Assembly (NCBI RefSeq): GCF_964204865.1
Contig: NC_135255.1
Span: 12,429,135-12,493,134, forward strand
From: Styela clava
Lineage: Eukaryota > Chordata > Ascidiacea > Stolidobranchia > Styelidae
Direction of reading: 5' to 3'
Length of the DNA: 64,000 nucleotides
Below are positions 43,160-53,863 of the stretch, piece by piece; positions within the stretch are counted from its first letter, which is position 1; every line of letters begins with the position of its first letter. Below the pieces are notes generated by a model. The model had not been told where the DNA came from. It searched no databases and saw nothing but the letters and a program-made list of their open reading frames with translations. A program made the translations under genes and the position numbers.

Positions 43160-45373
43160 ATGAATAAGGTTGATGCACTACTTCGCACTCCGTTTTCGCA
43201 AAATTAGAGGTACAACGTCTTGGGCCTTATCAGCCAAAAAATTGTACACTGGAACAATCCCATGACGGAGGAAAGCGTCGGCGTACATTCTGCGCAGAAA
43301 CTTGGTATAAAAAACACGAATGGTTGTGTTACGGCGAGGACAAAAATTCACTCTTTTGTTTTTATTGTCTACTTTTTGCTACCGCCCGTGACTCACGTTG
43401 GTGTAAATTTGGTTTTAGAGATCTTAAACATCTTTCCGAGCGTGCCAGGGATCATCAATCTTCTATGGAGCATCTGCACAATGCAGTAAAATACCGAACA
43501 TTCGGAAATGTTAATATTGCAGCACAGTTCGATGAAGGACGCGCGGTTTCTATTCGTCGGCACAATCAAAACGTCGAGAAAAACCGCCATGTTCTCGGTC
43601 GATTGATAGATGTTTTGAAGTTCATTGGTTGTCACGAGCTGTCCCTCCGTGGGCACGATGAACGGGCTGGCTCTTTTAATAGAGGGGTATTTTTGGATAT
43701 GGTGGAATACACGCATCCCTAGATACAGTATTGAGAGATCATCTTGATGCCGCAACTGTTTCGAAAGGGACATCTAAGGATATCCAAAATGATTTGCTCG
43801 ACTCAATGTATAAAATTTATTTACAACATTTGGCTCTGGAAATTGAGAATTGCCAGTTCCTTTCGATTCAGTCTAACGAGACAACTGACATCACGTGCGT
43901 TTCCCAACTGGCTGTGATTTTTCGGTTTGTGAAAGATGGTAAACCTACCGAGAGATTTCACAGCTTTGTACCAATCGTTGATCGCACGGCTTGCGGGATA
44001 TCGGCTGTACTGAAAGAAGTGTTACAGCCTTACAACGCGAAGTCAAAATTGATAGCTCAAACTTGTGACGGCGCGGCAGTCATGAGTGGGTCGAAACATG
44101 GTGTTCAAGTTTATATAAAAGAAGATTTTCCTCATGCGCATTTTTTACATTGTTATGCACACCAATTTAACCTCGTTATTAAAAATATGTGTCTTGATAC
44201 CCCTCTCGTCCGTATATTTTTTGCAAATGTTTCGGGGTTTTCTTCATTTTTTTCCGTTTCGCCGAAGCGCTCTGACCTTCTTCGCCAGATATGTAGCCGC
44301 CGTCTCCCAGCTTGTGCACCAACACGTTGAAACTTCCAATCACGCGTGGTGCAGGGCGTGTCCGAAATTAGGTCTGAGCTCATTGAGTGTTTCAATGGCA
44401 TTCAGAGCTCTCCGGTTTGGGACGAACGCTCTGTGAGGGAGGCGGCAGGTCAATCAATCAATCATCATTTATTCGTCAACACAATTTAAACATGGTAAGA
44501 TATATGAAAAAATATTACAAATACAAGTGGAAACTAACTTAAATTGTGTGACAGGAGTCGCGAGGGACCTCAAGAGGTCTTCAGGCAGCGACACCTAAAG
44601 CGTCTGCTAGAAGATGGTGAGTTTTCATTTTTTCTCGCTTTTTTCTCCACAATATTCTATCACGTGGATGTATTATACGGCGCATTGCAGTCAAGGCTAA
44701 TGGATGGAGCGTCTGTGCAGTCGTGTATTTCAGACTTCTGCGATGCTGTATATCGTATCCGGGAAACAATCAAATACGACGACACATGGAGTGCTTCTTT
44801 ACGCCGCGGGCAAACAACGCAGCGTTTGATTTTGTCTGCAAAGGAATGCTGTGACATTCTGGTGAATCAAATAGGCGATCGTCTGCGCACTGAACACCTT
44901 GCCGCGTTCTCTTTGATGAACCCCAAAAATTTTTCAAAATTTGCACGTCAGTTTCCCATCCATTTGTTGGCTACTGTCTCCAAATTTTACCCCATGATAA
45001 ACGTGGGTAAATTGGAAAATGGATTGCGATGTATATACACCAATCAAACTTTTTTGAACATCACATCAACTTGCGCGCTCTATGGGTTCCTCATAGATAA
45101 CACTCTAGTAACTACCCTTGCGCGTCTGCAAAATTTCTGGACATCATTTTGACGACGCCTATTTCTTCCGCCGACGCAGAGCGAACATTCAGCACGCTGA
45201 AGCGTATTAAAACGTATCTCAGAAACACAATGAAGCAAGATAGATTAAATTCCTTGGCTGTTTTATCCATTCACAGAGACGTTATTTCTGGGATGCATGA
45301 CTTTAATCAGCGCGTTATTGAGCATTTTGCTTCCAAGAAATCGCAGCGTGTTGCATATATGTTCAAGCAGTAG
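43160..45373 (+). pseudogene. hAT transposase pseudogene with TTF-type zinc finger (ZMYM1-like class)
   Basis: Coding similarity runs across several frames. A zinc-finger region around 43320-43480 (CFYC ... GFRDLKHLSERARDH) matches the TTF-type finger. A DUF4371-like segment follows from about 43731 (NETTDITCVSQLAVIFRF, then CDGAAVMSG, then HCYAHQFNLV). The C-terminal hAT dimerisation segment ends the element (SSADAERTFSTLKRIKTYLR). Damage: frameshifts near 43200, 43708 and 45130, a TGA where hAT proteins normally have Trp (about 44328), and an insertion near 44450-44600. It cannot encode a working enzyme as it stands. Homologous frames stay recognisable throughout, so decay is recent to moderate. 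Confidence 0.9.
44450..44600. mobile_element. About 150-bp insertion inside the hAT transposase
   Basis: Transposase similarity breaks after a REAAG-like stretch and resumes at RLLEDGEF. The intervening DNA begins with a (TCAA)n-like run, contains AATTTAAACATGG, and has a small hairpin near GACCTCAAGAGGTC. Target duplication was not resolved, so the class is unknown. Confidence 0.45.
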
Positions 45374-46254
45374 AAGTCTAGCAGCATATATATCTATGAG
45401 TGAGCGACGCATGTCCTTAACTTTGCATTAACTTTCCTTTCTTCATAGTAACGTTTTAAACCTTATTTTAGGTTTTGTCTGCTTTCCCGAAGTTTCTGTT
45501 AATATGTCATTGTATTTATCTGGGTAAATATTGCCTTTCCTTTTGAAAGAGGTTTCAAAATAAACTATGTCTATATTTATTAATCCCTTGACTTGGACCG
45601 GTTTTAAAGACAATTTCTTATCGTTAAAAATTGTCGCTTTTGCCGATTCGTTGTTACCGATGGAATGGTTTTTATACTCATAAAATGATGGGAGAACAGC
45701 GCTCATCCTGTCCCCGTAGATGGGGGTGACTTGGTCCCGCAGTAGCTTGCCCCGGTTGTCAAAATGACCACGCGCCGCCACTGCATGTAACATTTATGGT
45801 TTGAGAATATTCAATATTCGCTGTTAGGATAATGCATGGATACTTTACAATTAAGGTTTTTTGAGGAATTGGAAACACTTCCGACTAAAAATTGCACAGG
45901 CCCTAGATCTGAATTGTATGTTTTGACTAAATCTGAAATAAATGATAAAACATTTACTTCGGGTACAATTACATTATCAAAATAACAAATTGAACGAATA
46001 AATAAATATAAAAAATGCCAATTTTTGTGGCAATTTCATTGAAAATGCGCCCGCAGAGACGAGCTTATTGGCAGCGGTGGGATTTTTTGTATGCGTGTGT
46101 GCAGTTATCTGCGTATTCAGTATTTATTCATTTTTGTTTATGACCTTATTACTGAACAGTCGATCGCGAGCTATTTTAAAGATATAGTCGATCGCGTTAG
46201 AAAGCAGGTTGGCCACCCCTGCTTTATAGCTTCAGAAACGGCTTATATACACTA

Positions 46255-46560
46255 TAAATAATTGTCTTACCTTAATAATAGTATAACGAGAATATCGGTC
46301 AGAGACCGAAGACTTATCGATCGAATGTTAGGGGATCCCCCAAAACAGCGCTCTTACTCTATAAGGACACCTTGTGTCCCATCACTAATTAATTAATAAC
46401 TCGCTAATTTTACGACATAATTCATCCAAAATCAATAGGCTTCTGGTACGACATATGATGAATGCACATGCAAAATCTGGTGCAGATTCAATCTCGCTTT
46501 CGTGAGATATCGCGTGCATCAAACAGACAAATACTTATCAACATACTAATTTGTTTTCAT
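46255..46560 (-). repeat. Dispersed repeat family R2, copy D
   Basis: The reverse strand matches 55238-55466. Shared words include GTATGTTGATAAGTATTTG, ATATCTCACGAA, GAGATTGAATCTGC, GGATGAATTATGTCGTA and TTAATTAGTGATGGGACAC. It lies just outside the outer hAT. No coding potential; ends not defined. Confidence 0.7.
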
Positions 46561-46699
46561 AATTGAATCTGTTCTATTTTTATTGCCGTATCGTATGTTT
46601 ATATTTTATACTGAGCCCGGCTCTGCTACGATGATTAGTAATGTACTGGATCACAGTGTAGCACCGGTATATTATATAATTTTACACATGTCCCTAAAC

Positions 46700-47865
46700 C
46701 AGGGGTTTCCAACCTTTTTATCTTAATTTCCCACTTCCGACTTAGGCTGAGTTATTATTTCCACTAAATATTGACTCCCTTAAAAAGAATAAGTTTTCCG
46801 TCAATAATAATTGGTAAGACTTTCTGTAATAAAGGCTTGCAATTGGTGTAAAAGTTGAAACCCCGTGAGAACATTCATTACGCCTACTAGCATCCCAAGA
46901 TAGTGACGAACCGTGTAAAAAAGTGTTATGCACCGAATAGAACAATTCAACACACAAGATTACAAAGGACGCATCAAAGTTTGCATTGTACCGTCAACAT
47001 CGTTTTTTTTTTGATATGATAGACTGGATGTCTGAAACTATTTTGAAAATGCGCATAACTATTGGACAAGGACACCCGTTCACCTTTGAGCACACACAAA
47101 ATATCAGCACACTCCACCAGACAAAGTTTCATCAATGTCTCACCGATGTTATGGGACTTTCTGGTCCTTGCTATTCCCAGGACAACTGCATAAGACGCAG
47201 TCGCACTTTAAACTTGTCTGAAATTGCCCCATGCTGCCGAATACCATTCTGCTTTTATTTTTCGTTTTTTAGCAAACTGATAAGGAAATGGATATTGGAA
47301 ATATGTTGCTTCATTTGATGGGGCTTCATAGAACCATTGGAAATGGTCTTAGTGCAAACAACGTATTGCGTCAGTTGCTCGAAATTTTTCTTTAAATACG
47401 TGAAACGTGACCAAGATAAATATGATCGTACTTTATTTATAAATCAGCCATTATCTTTATTTTAAGTTGACCACAATGACGGGACGGACCAGGCATTTGT
47501 TCATCAGAGCGTATACCTACCTAAAATCCCCAAGACATTTGAAAATAAACTGTGCCCCTTAGCGACTCTTCAACGAAAATCTTCTTGCGTAACAATCGGA
47601 GCCTTGGTACTCGTTCGAGACATGTCTGTGAGGTCGACCAAAGATCAGAATTAGTTACATGAGCACGATCAGAATAACATGGCCAACACCGTGATAGTTT
47701 ACCAAAGTTTCAATTACTTGAATGGGAATCTTTTTCCGCTTCATGGCTTATATTGTGAGTTTCATTGTATAATATATAATAATTGTGTTATTGTGCGTAT
47801 ATTTTTAGAGGAGCATTCTATTTCCCACCAGGAACCCCCAAATTTCCACCGGTTGGGAACCACTG
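46700..47865. mobile_element. 1166-bp non-autonomous hAT element
   Basis: Left end CAGGGGTTTCCAACC, right end (inverse) CAGTGGTTCCCAACC. A perfect 8-bp target duplication CCCTAAAC lies at 46692-46699 and 47866-47873. Internal frames show no transposase domain. Confidence 0.9.
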
Positions 47866-48545
47866 CCCTAAACCCTATCTTAATCGTGTTAGGTGAAGTT
47901 CAGTCATTTTTTATATATATTCATATTGCAACCAATTCTGACTCGATAACAGTGTAAAAATGGTGAGAAGCCTTGATAATTCTCTACGGTGTTGCATACT
48001 GGACCTACTCAGAACAATGTGTAAGTTGGATACGCTATTTCTATAGAAGTGTTCGATAGATATTGCTTTATACTATTCTTTCGATGTATGTGGAAATAAA
48101 ACATCTCTCTGTTGCTCGACACGATGCGCCACACCGCCAAGCCAAATATCAGGAACACGCGCAACATCGTGCCTCGGACAACCTTTGCATGTTTGAATCC
48201 GAGGGGAGAGTGTTTTCTTCACCCTTTCCTTGCCTATTTTCAACTTTTTAATCCTGAATTTACTTTATATATTTAAAAATAACGAAATCAGCTTATCGTA
48301 GCATGGGCTCATACGTCAGAAGGTGGCGAATTTTGAACTTGATGGCACACCTGGAAAAGATCTCATAAACTTATCGGTTGGAATTTGTTGTCTTACTACT
48401 TTGAGTTCGCTCGTTTTTCTCCACTTTTAATTCCTTAGTTGATTTGAATCACAGGCTGGCTGAGTACATTTGATTCCAGGCCCTCGGCTCAAAGATACAT
48501 GTTTGGCAAAATTTGTTGAAAAATAGAATGCTCTTGTGGCCTGGC

Positions 48546-48828
48546 CAGTTTTTGATACCAGTTCGACTATGCACGCCACTGTTGGCATAGTAACCATAGT
48601 TGGTATCGTAGAAGTGTCATTATATCATTGCTAAAATCATGAATACCTGAATTGTATTTTGCAAATATCGGTTGTTTTACAGACCTCTAAATGATCCACG
48701 CGTCACTAAACTTTGACTGATTTTAACTATACTGTCGGGTACTGTACTATACTACTGTACTGTACTACTGTACTATACCAGGGTTTGGCGAAATTACGTT
48801 TTTTTCTGTCTTCAGCTCATGACCATAG
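48546..48828 (+). repeat. Dispersed 242-bp repeat, copy 2, with microsatellite expansion
   Basis: Same sequence as 39110-39351, except for an extra stretch of about 36 bp of TACTGTAC-type repeats at 48739-48778 where copy 1 reads GGGACCAGGG, and a 4-bp insertion in the hairpin. Orientation is the same. Confidence 0.75.
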
Positions 48829-49109
48829 AAATAATTTAAGTTTTTGGTATTTTGTTAGTTTAGTCACTTTTTTAAAAATGAATCAACATTTGCAACCTAT
48901 TTGAAAAAATTGGATACCACATTATCTGTACGAATTAACAACAATTTTCATCATTAGTTACAAAAGAGGTCAGAGCGCTCAAACCCTAGTCGGTCCGCTT
49001 TAGGCTGACGGTGACGCGATATCGAACTGTCAGTTGGGCGACAACTTCACTTTCCATAAATCGCCATGGCGATCATTGTAGACGTTTATTCCTTTTTCAC
49101 GGAACACTT

Positions 49110-49152
49110 TGAAGGCGCTCGAGGAACACAGTTTGGGAAACGCTGTACTGGT
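49110..49152. mobile_element. Solo hAT right terminus
   Basis: CACAGTTTGGGAAACGCTG reads as the inverse of a hAT end (CAGCGTTTCCCAAACTG), similar to that at 51338. No partner left end with a matching duplication was found in the window. Confidence 0.4.
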
Positions 49153-49524
49153 GTTCTGCTGAGGGATTTTTGCGTCGAACTAGGATAAACACCACATTCA
49201 GTACATAGCAGTAGTTTGTGTCAAAAAAAACCCATTTATTTATACTCATGCAAAAATTGGAAGAGGCCCTTGACCTTCAATTTAGTATTCTCATGAATCA
49301 GATAAATTTATAGTATTCTGTTACAGTATTTGGCACATTCACTTTGAAGGCATATTAAACTTAAGATATTAATCAAAATAATTATTAATCAAGATTTGAA
49401 CCACACATTTGAATATGTAAAATGATCTAATGATAAAAGTATGAAAATAAAATGTTACGATGTTTTATGTAGTACATTAGTACGGCGCCATACTAATGTT
49501 TCCATGCAAGATACTGCGGATATT

Positions 49525-49803
49525 TTATTGAGTACGAGAAAAAGCACTATCACTAGGGTCACGATTCGACACATATCCATTTGTGAACGTTCCTTCTTTG
49601 TTTTGTATGATGACCTTGGCTTTTTTTTCTTGAATCGCCTTTACAGTTTGGCCCGAGTTGAGTAACGTTTTGGCTGCCGCGTTCAATTCTATGATGCATG
49701 TATTTGGTCCGATCAAGGACGATATGTGTTGTCGCTCTTCGTCGGTTCCCCAGTGATCTTTAGTAACTAGTAGACATATAGTCAACTGATCGTCTTTTCC
49801 CAT
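49525..49803 (-). CDS. Unassigned 92-codon reading frame
   Basis: Minus-strand ATG at 49803 (context GAAAATGGGAAAAG) opens MGKDDQLTICLLVTKDHWG and runs to a stop at 49525. Composition is balanced and protein-like, with a TDEERQHISSLIG helix. No family recognised. It lies 320 bp from the Merlin relic on the same strand and could be part of a transposon, or chance. Confidence 0.25.
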   Translation of the reverse strand: MGKDDQLTICLLVTKDHWGTDEERQHISSLIGPNTCIIELNAAAKTLLNSGQTVKAIQEKKAKVIIQNKEGTFTNGYVSNRDPSDSAFSRTQ

Positions 49804-50124
49804 TTTCAAGAATATAAATATTTCCGTTTTTACACAATATGATTATAGTCTATTTAAACATAAAATATCATGACGTCATGTTATAGTGTTTTCATTAAGT
49901 CATGAGGACGTACTTACGTCATATTTACAATAGCCTCCAATATTTTCATAAAGTGCATGTGGGGGAGGATACTTGCTGCGCCCTTGTTACTCATCTAAAT
50001 AGGAATCAATAATGACGCGTCTGGCTCCGTGCATACGCTTAAATTTCTCCTTTAAAGTAGATCACAAGTTTATTATTTATCACGTATTTATTCCCTTCCC
50101 AGTAACGTACATTAGAGTATTGGA

Positions 50125-50776
50125 CTATACTTCACCGTGCGGTGGATATAACCTAGTTCCATTCTTTCTATACCTTTTAGTAGGATGCAAAACAATCCAA
50201 ATTTCCGAATCAGGTGCAATATTCGATTTTATCAATTCCCCCATTGTGGTTTTAGTACGACCGGATTTTGGTACCAATTGTATAAATATTTTTCGTGTTT
50301 GTAAACTTATACTTCCGAACACCCATACGGGTTTAATCTCTCTTACAGTTCTGTTAGCCCAGGATTTTCGCTTGGCTTTCAGGATTTCATTCACGCAAAT
50401 TACCCTGCCTTGACCCCCTATATTTTTTTAAAATCTCGGATCAATTTTATCGAGCATATCTCTCGTACGAAATGTAGCCAATCGACGACTATGCGCGGGC
50501 TTACGTCTACCCCATATGCTATTTGTCTTTGTGGTATATCAAGGGCCCAGTAATATATATAAACAGGTTTATTGGGCCGATTTTGCTTCTTTTGAAAAAC
50601 GAATTTATTCTGATAGTTGCAGAGTTTCTAGAAATACTTTTTCTGCACCGAAACCTCTCTCTATCTAGCCTGTTCGCTTTATGTTTTTTTTCAATCATGG
50701 CGGCCCCGCACATCGGGCAATTCATTCGCTGAGCGAGCAATCGGGGCACCTGTAAAAAGTTTATACAGTCTCGCAT
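50125..50776 (-). pseudogene. Merlin / IS1595-like (ISXO2-type) transposase relic
   Basis: On the minus strand, a zinc-ribbon N terminus (LLAQRMNCPMCGAAM ... RFRCRK ... NSFFKRSK) at 50776-50519 matches the start of ISXO2-like transposases. A second block at 50394-50125 in another frame carries the core WVFGSISLQTRKIFIQLVP and IAPDSEIW. The usual Asp of the first catalytic motif reads Asn (VNE for VDE), and the expected SD after the I-x-P-G-T block is absent. Frames differ, so at least one frameshift separates the blocks. Terminal repeats were not found. Confidence 0.75.
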
Positions 50777-50944
50777 ACTCGATAGGACGCAAGCCTTCAG
50801 ACACTCATCTCTTCGTATGATTTGGCACCTATTACGAAAATCTCGCTTGAATCCCGTTTTAAGATGCGGTCTAGTCTTAATTTGTATTTATATCCGTCAT
50901 CATATGGTTTAATAACTTAGGAAATCATGATATATATATCGTCA

Positions 50945-51285
50945 GTCGTTCTGGGCGACGTCCCGAGGGAAGGTATTATATTTGTTATCTTAGTCTTTCT
51001 GGGCTACGTTCCAAGGGAAACTATTATATTTGGTATCGCAGTCTTTCTGGCCGACGTTCCATGGGAAAATATTATATTTTATTTATTATTTTGGTCTTTC
51101 TGGGCTACGTTCCAAGGGAAACTATTATATTTGGTATCGCAGTCTTTCTGGCCGACGTTCCATGGGAAAATATTATATTTTATTTATTATTTTAGTCTTT
51201 CTGGGCGACGTCCCAAGGGAAAGCATCATATAGGTCATCTTTAGTCTTTCTGGGCGACGTCTTGAGGAAAAGTATTATATTTGTT
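50945..51285. repeat. Satellite-like tandem array, 48-53-bp units with 101-bp higher-order repeat
   Basis: Seven units begin GTCTTTCTGGG(C/T)(G/T)ACGT at about 50945, 50993, 51041, 51094, 51142, 51195 and 51244. Units 2+3 (50993-51093) and 4+5 (51094-51194) are almost identical dimers of 101 bp. A typical unit reads TTCCAAGGGAAA then TATTATATTT. Open frames across it are by-products of the repeat. Confidence 0.9.
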
Positions 51286-51337
51286 GTTGATGATTGATTC
51301 ATAATGACGTGTTATCATGTACATACGTTGTTTAGTG

Positions 51338-53468
51338 CAGTGGTTCCCAAACTTTTTTTTTCGCGACCCCAATTTTCGTAAAATCAAAGCCCACAGATAC
51401 TCGCGACCCCACAACTAGAAACGTTCATCAACTTCAAAATCAGTATATATATATATCAGTTGCAATATCCTCATTGGGAACAATTCTACCTGTATATCAG
51501 GGTCCGGCAAGCGGCGGGCCAAATGCGGCCCTCGAACAATTTTTTTGCGCCCGCCGAACGACCCAACTCAAAACCAAAAATAGATCCCAAAGTCATTGTA
51601 TTTTTCACGCGGATTTATGCGGTAACAAGTGCTGCTGTACGGCGCTTGTTTTGGAATAAGTAGCGTCAATTCTATGTCCTCACTAGATGAACGTTGGTTG
51701 CAATTATAATTTAGTTTATGTTGATATTTAAAATTGGGAGTTCGCGGCGAGGATCGAACATGCCGAAGCGCTTGGACAGAATAACATTTTTCATTCTTAC
51801 GCATTTCCAAACCAGTTTGCGTGATATGCTAAGTCAGCATCGCAGTTATTAGACGACAATACGAAACGTGCCAATGGAATTTTGAAATTCGACCCCGAGA
51901 CCCGGTTCTGTGCCACTGCTCAACTGTGTGTCAGTGCAAAACGTGTAATGTGCACGTTCGGAAGCACACATTGCTGTGAGCGGATTTATCTAAAATGCAT
52001 TACACAAGGAATAAACTTCGTACTCTCCAACAGGAACAGCTTCGTCATTTGTACGACGTAAAGCGGTACAACGAAGTTGGCATTTGAATTCAACGCTTTG
52101 GCCTTGACACAGCAACAACATTATCCTTCACATTGATAAGAAGTAAATGAAAACAATGTATTGTTTGATAATATATTAGAAAATGAACACGTTTCATTGT
52201 TTCGGGTTTTTAACACAGTAATAGAAGATGCAATTGCGCCATATTATGAAGTTTAATGTGGCATGTCGCAGGCGGGGATCAATGCGGCCTGCACGCTACC
52301 GGAAATGTGTATATTTGGCCCGCAATTAGATAAAGTTTGCCGGCGACTGCTGTATATACTGCAAGTGGACGTTGATGGTGAACATTGTCCCAAAAAATAT
52401 ACGAACAAAGCCGGCAATGCGCCAAAAAAACCTCGGAAGATTTGAAGACACGTGGCATCGTATGTAAACCAGGGTGTAAAAATCTATTAGATCAGAATTA
52501 TACCGGTTCTTTGGCAAAGCATAGACGGACTTGATGTGGTAGATTGTAAGGAAGCGTACGATTGGTTTTAAATATACATAAATTGAAAATCTTATTCAGC
52601 GAAATCCAACAGCGTCGTTATTATTTTTAGTTCAATACTAACATATTACAGATTGCTCCATTATTGATTCGAAAGTAAAATAGAAAAAAACGTGTACGGA
52701 ATCACATTTTTTAAGTGCCTCTTATTATGCTAGAACTTGTTGTGGTTTTGTGTTTGACTGCTCCGAAACACTTCGAAATTATGTATGAAACGTCTAACTA
52801 CGTACTCTTGCAATACGAAAATATTCACTTTTATTTGGAGGCGATGTGAACAAAACAGGTAGCCTACTCTTAGAATTTAGACGCGTGCGCGAATTACCAA
52901 AGCGCTGAAACAAACTGATCGAAACCTAAAGTGTAAATACTCGGGCAAGACATCGCTTGGCAATCAAAACTTGTCAAACACCTAATTGAGGGCCAATAGT
53001 CAAATAAAGCAACTTTGTTTTGTATATTTGATAACCAAGCGGCTACACTAGTACAAAAAAATAACAAACCAACATAATTTCTCGCAGCTTGTTAAAAAAT
53101 CCGATTTGCGTACCAGCGGGTCAACTACTCATTTGGATGTAACATGATTAACAAACTATAAAAAGGAAAATATTATTGGCGCACGTAACACTGTCACTCA
53201 ATTACATTTACTCATATCGGTACTTGCCGACCAGCTGGAAAGGTTAGGTACCACATGAAAATTTTACCGTGCAATTTTGGCGTCGTTAGCACAATAAATG
53301 GTCGAGTTATTGCTGAAAAATTAGAAGCTAGGCACATTTACGAAACTTGTCGATCAAAGCAAATTTCACTTTTCAACTTTCAAATCCTAGTCACTTGTGT
53401 GCGCATGTTTGAATGAAATTAGGCGACCGCGGAAAATCTTCACGCGACCCACAGTTTGGGAACCTCTG
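51338..53468. mobile_element. 2131-bp non-autonomous hAT element, host of a second hAT
   Basis: Left end CAGTGGTTCCCAAACTTTTT, right end (inverse) CAGAGGTTCCCAAACTGTGG. Target duplications GTTTAGTG (51330-51337) and GTTTAGTA (53469-53476) match 7 of 8. CGCGACCC words lie just inside both ends. No transposase domain. Contains the element at 51498-52349. Confidence 0.87.
51498..52349. mobile_element. 852-bp hAT element nested inside the 51338 element
   Basis: Left end CAGGGTCCGGCAAGC, right end (inverse) CAGTCGCCGGCAAAC. A perfect 8-bp target duplication CTGTATAT lies at 51490-51497 and 52350-52357. GCGGGCC and GGCCCGC words are near the termini. Noncoding. Confidence 0.9.
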
Positions 53469-53509
53469 GTTTAGTAAACATGCACCTAAATTTTTGTTAG
53501 TGTGCAGCA

Positions 53510-53568
53510 AGGCCCCACTAAAAAGGTAGGTATCGCATACCTTTGATACCCACATTTTTAGTAGGGTC
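53510..53568. repeat. 59-bp hairpin element
   Basis: AAGGCCCCACTAAAAA is mirrored by TTTTTAGTAGGGTCCTT around a core with a second small palindrome (GGTAGGTATCGCATACC). Probably a miniature foldback. Target duplication unclear. Confidence 0.5.
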
Positions 53569-53863
53569 CTTCAGCAGAGCTCTTAAATTGCATAGTATAG
53601 AATATATTATAGATCAATCATAATGTGACATTTTCTATGCACCACTAGCTTTGATGAATATTATATGGGAGAATTCAAATGTCCAAATTTATGCATCATT
53701 TTGATTTAATTCATACATAGATAGTGAATAGAAAAATGCCAAAACACCCACTTTGGCTGTTTTCAAAAATTAAAAAAAAATACAGTAGTCATTTCCACGT
53801 GGTGTATATTTTTGTGCGTACTGTCTATACCTGTGCGTTGTTACTCAGCATGCTGCTAGGATT

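Larger units (their letters stand above)
42620..45783 (+). mobile_element. Inner hAT transposon carrying a decayed transposase
   Basis: Left end CAGTGGCGGCGCGTCAATAG, right end (inverse) CAGTGGCGGCGCGTGGTC. A perfect 8-bp target duplication CATGTAAC lies at 42612-42619 and 45784-45791, inside the outer element. At 3164 bp it has the size of an autonomous hAT, but its transposase is broken. Confidence 0.93.
42209..46221. mobile_element. Outer hAT-type element (non-autonomous), disrupted by a second hAT
   Basis: Left end CAGGGGTGGCCAACACGTCG, right end (inverse) CAGGGGTGGCCAACCTGC. A perfect 8-bp target duplication CTTTATAG lies at 42201-42208 and 46222-46229. Both arms carry GATCGC words near the ends. 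Without the inner insertion (42620-45783 plus one copy of its duplication) the element would be about 840 bp and noncoding. Confidence 0.93.

Noticed and set aside
50945..51285. CRISPR-like regularly spaced repeats
   Set aside because: Units are contiguous tandem repeats with no unique spacers, in a eukaryotic context.
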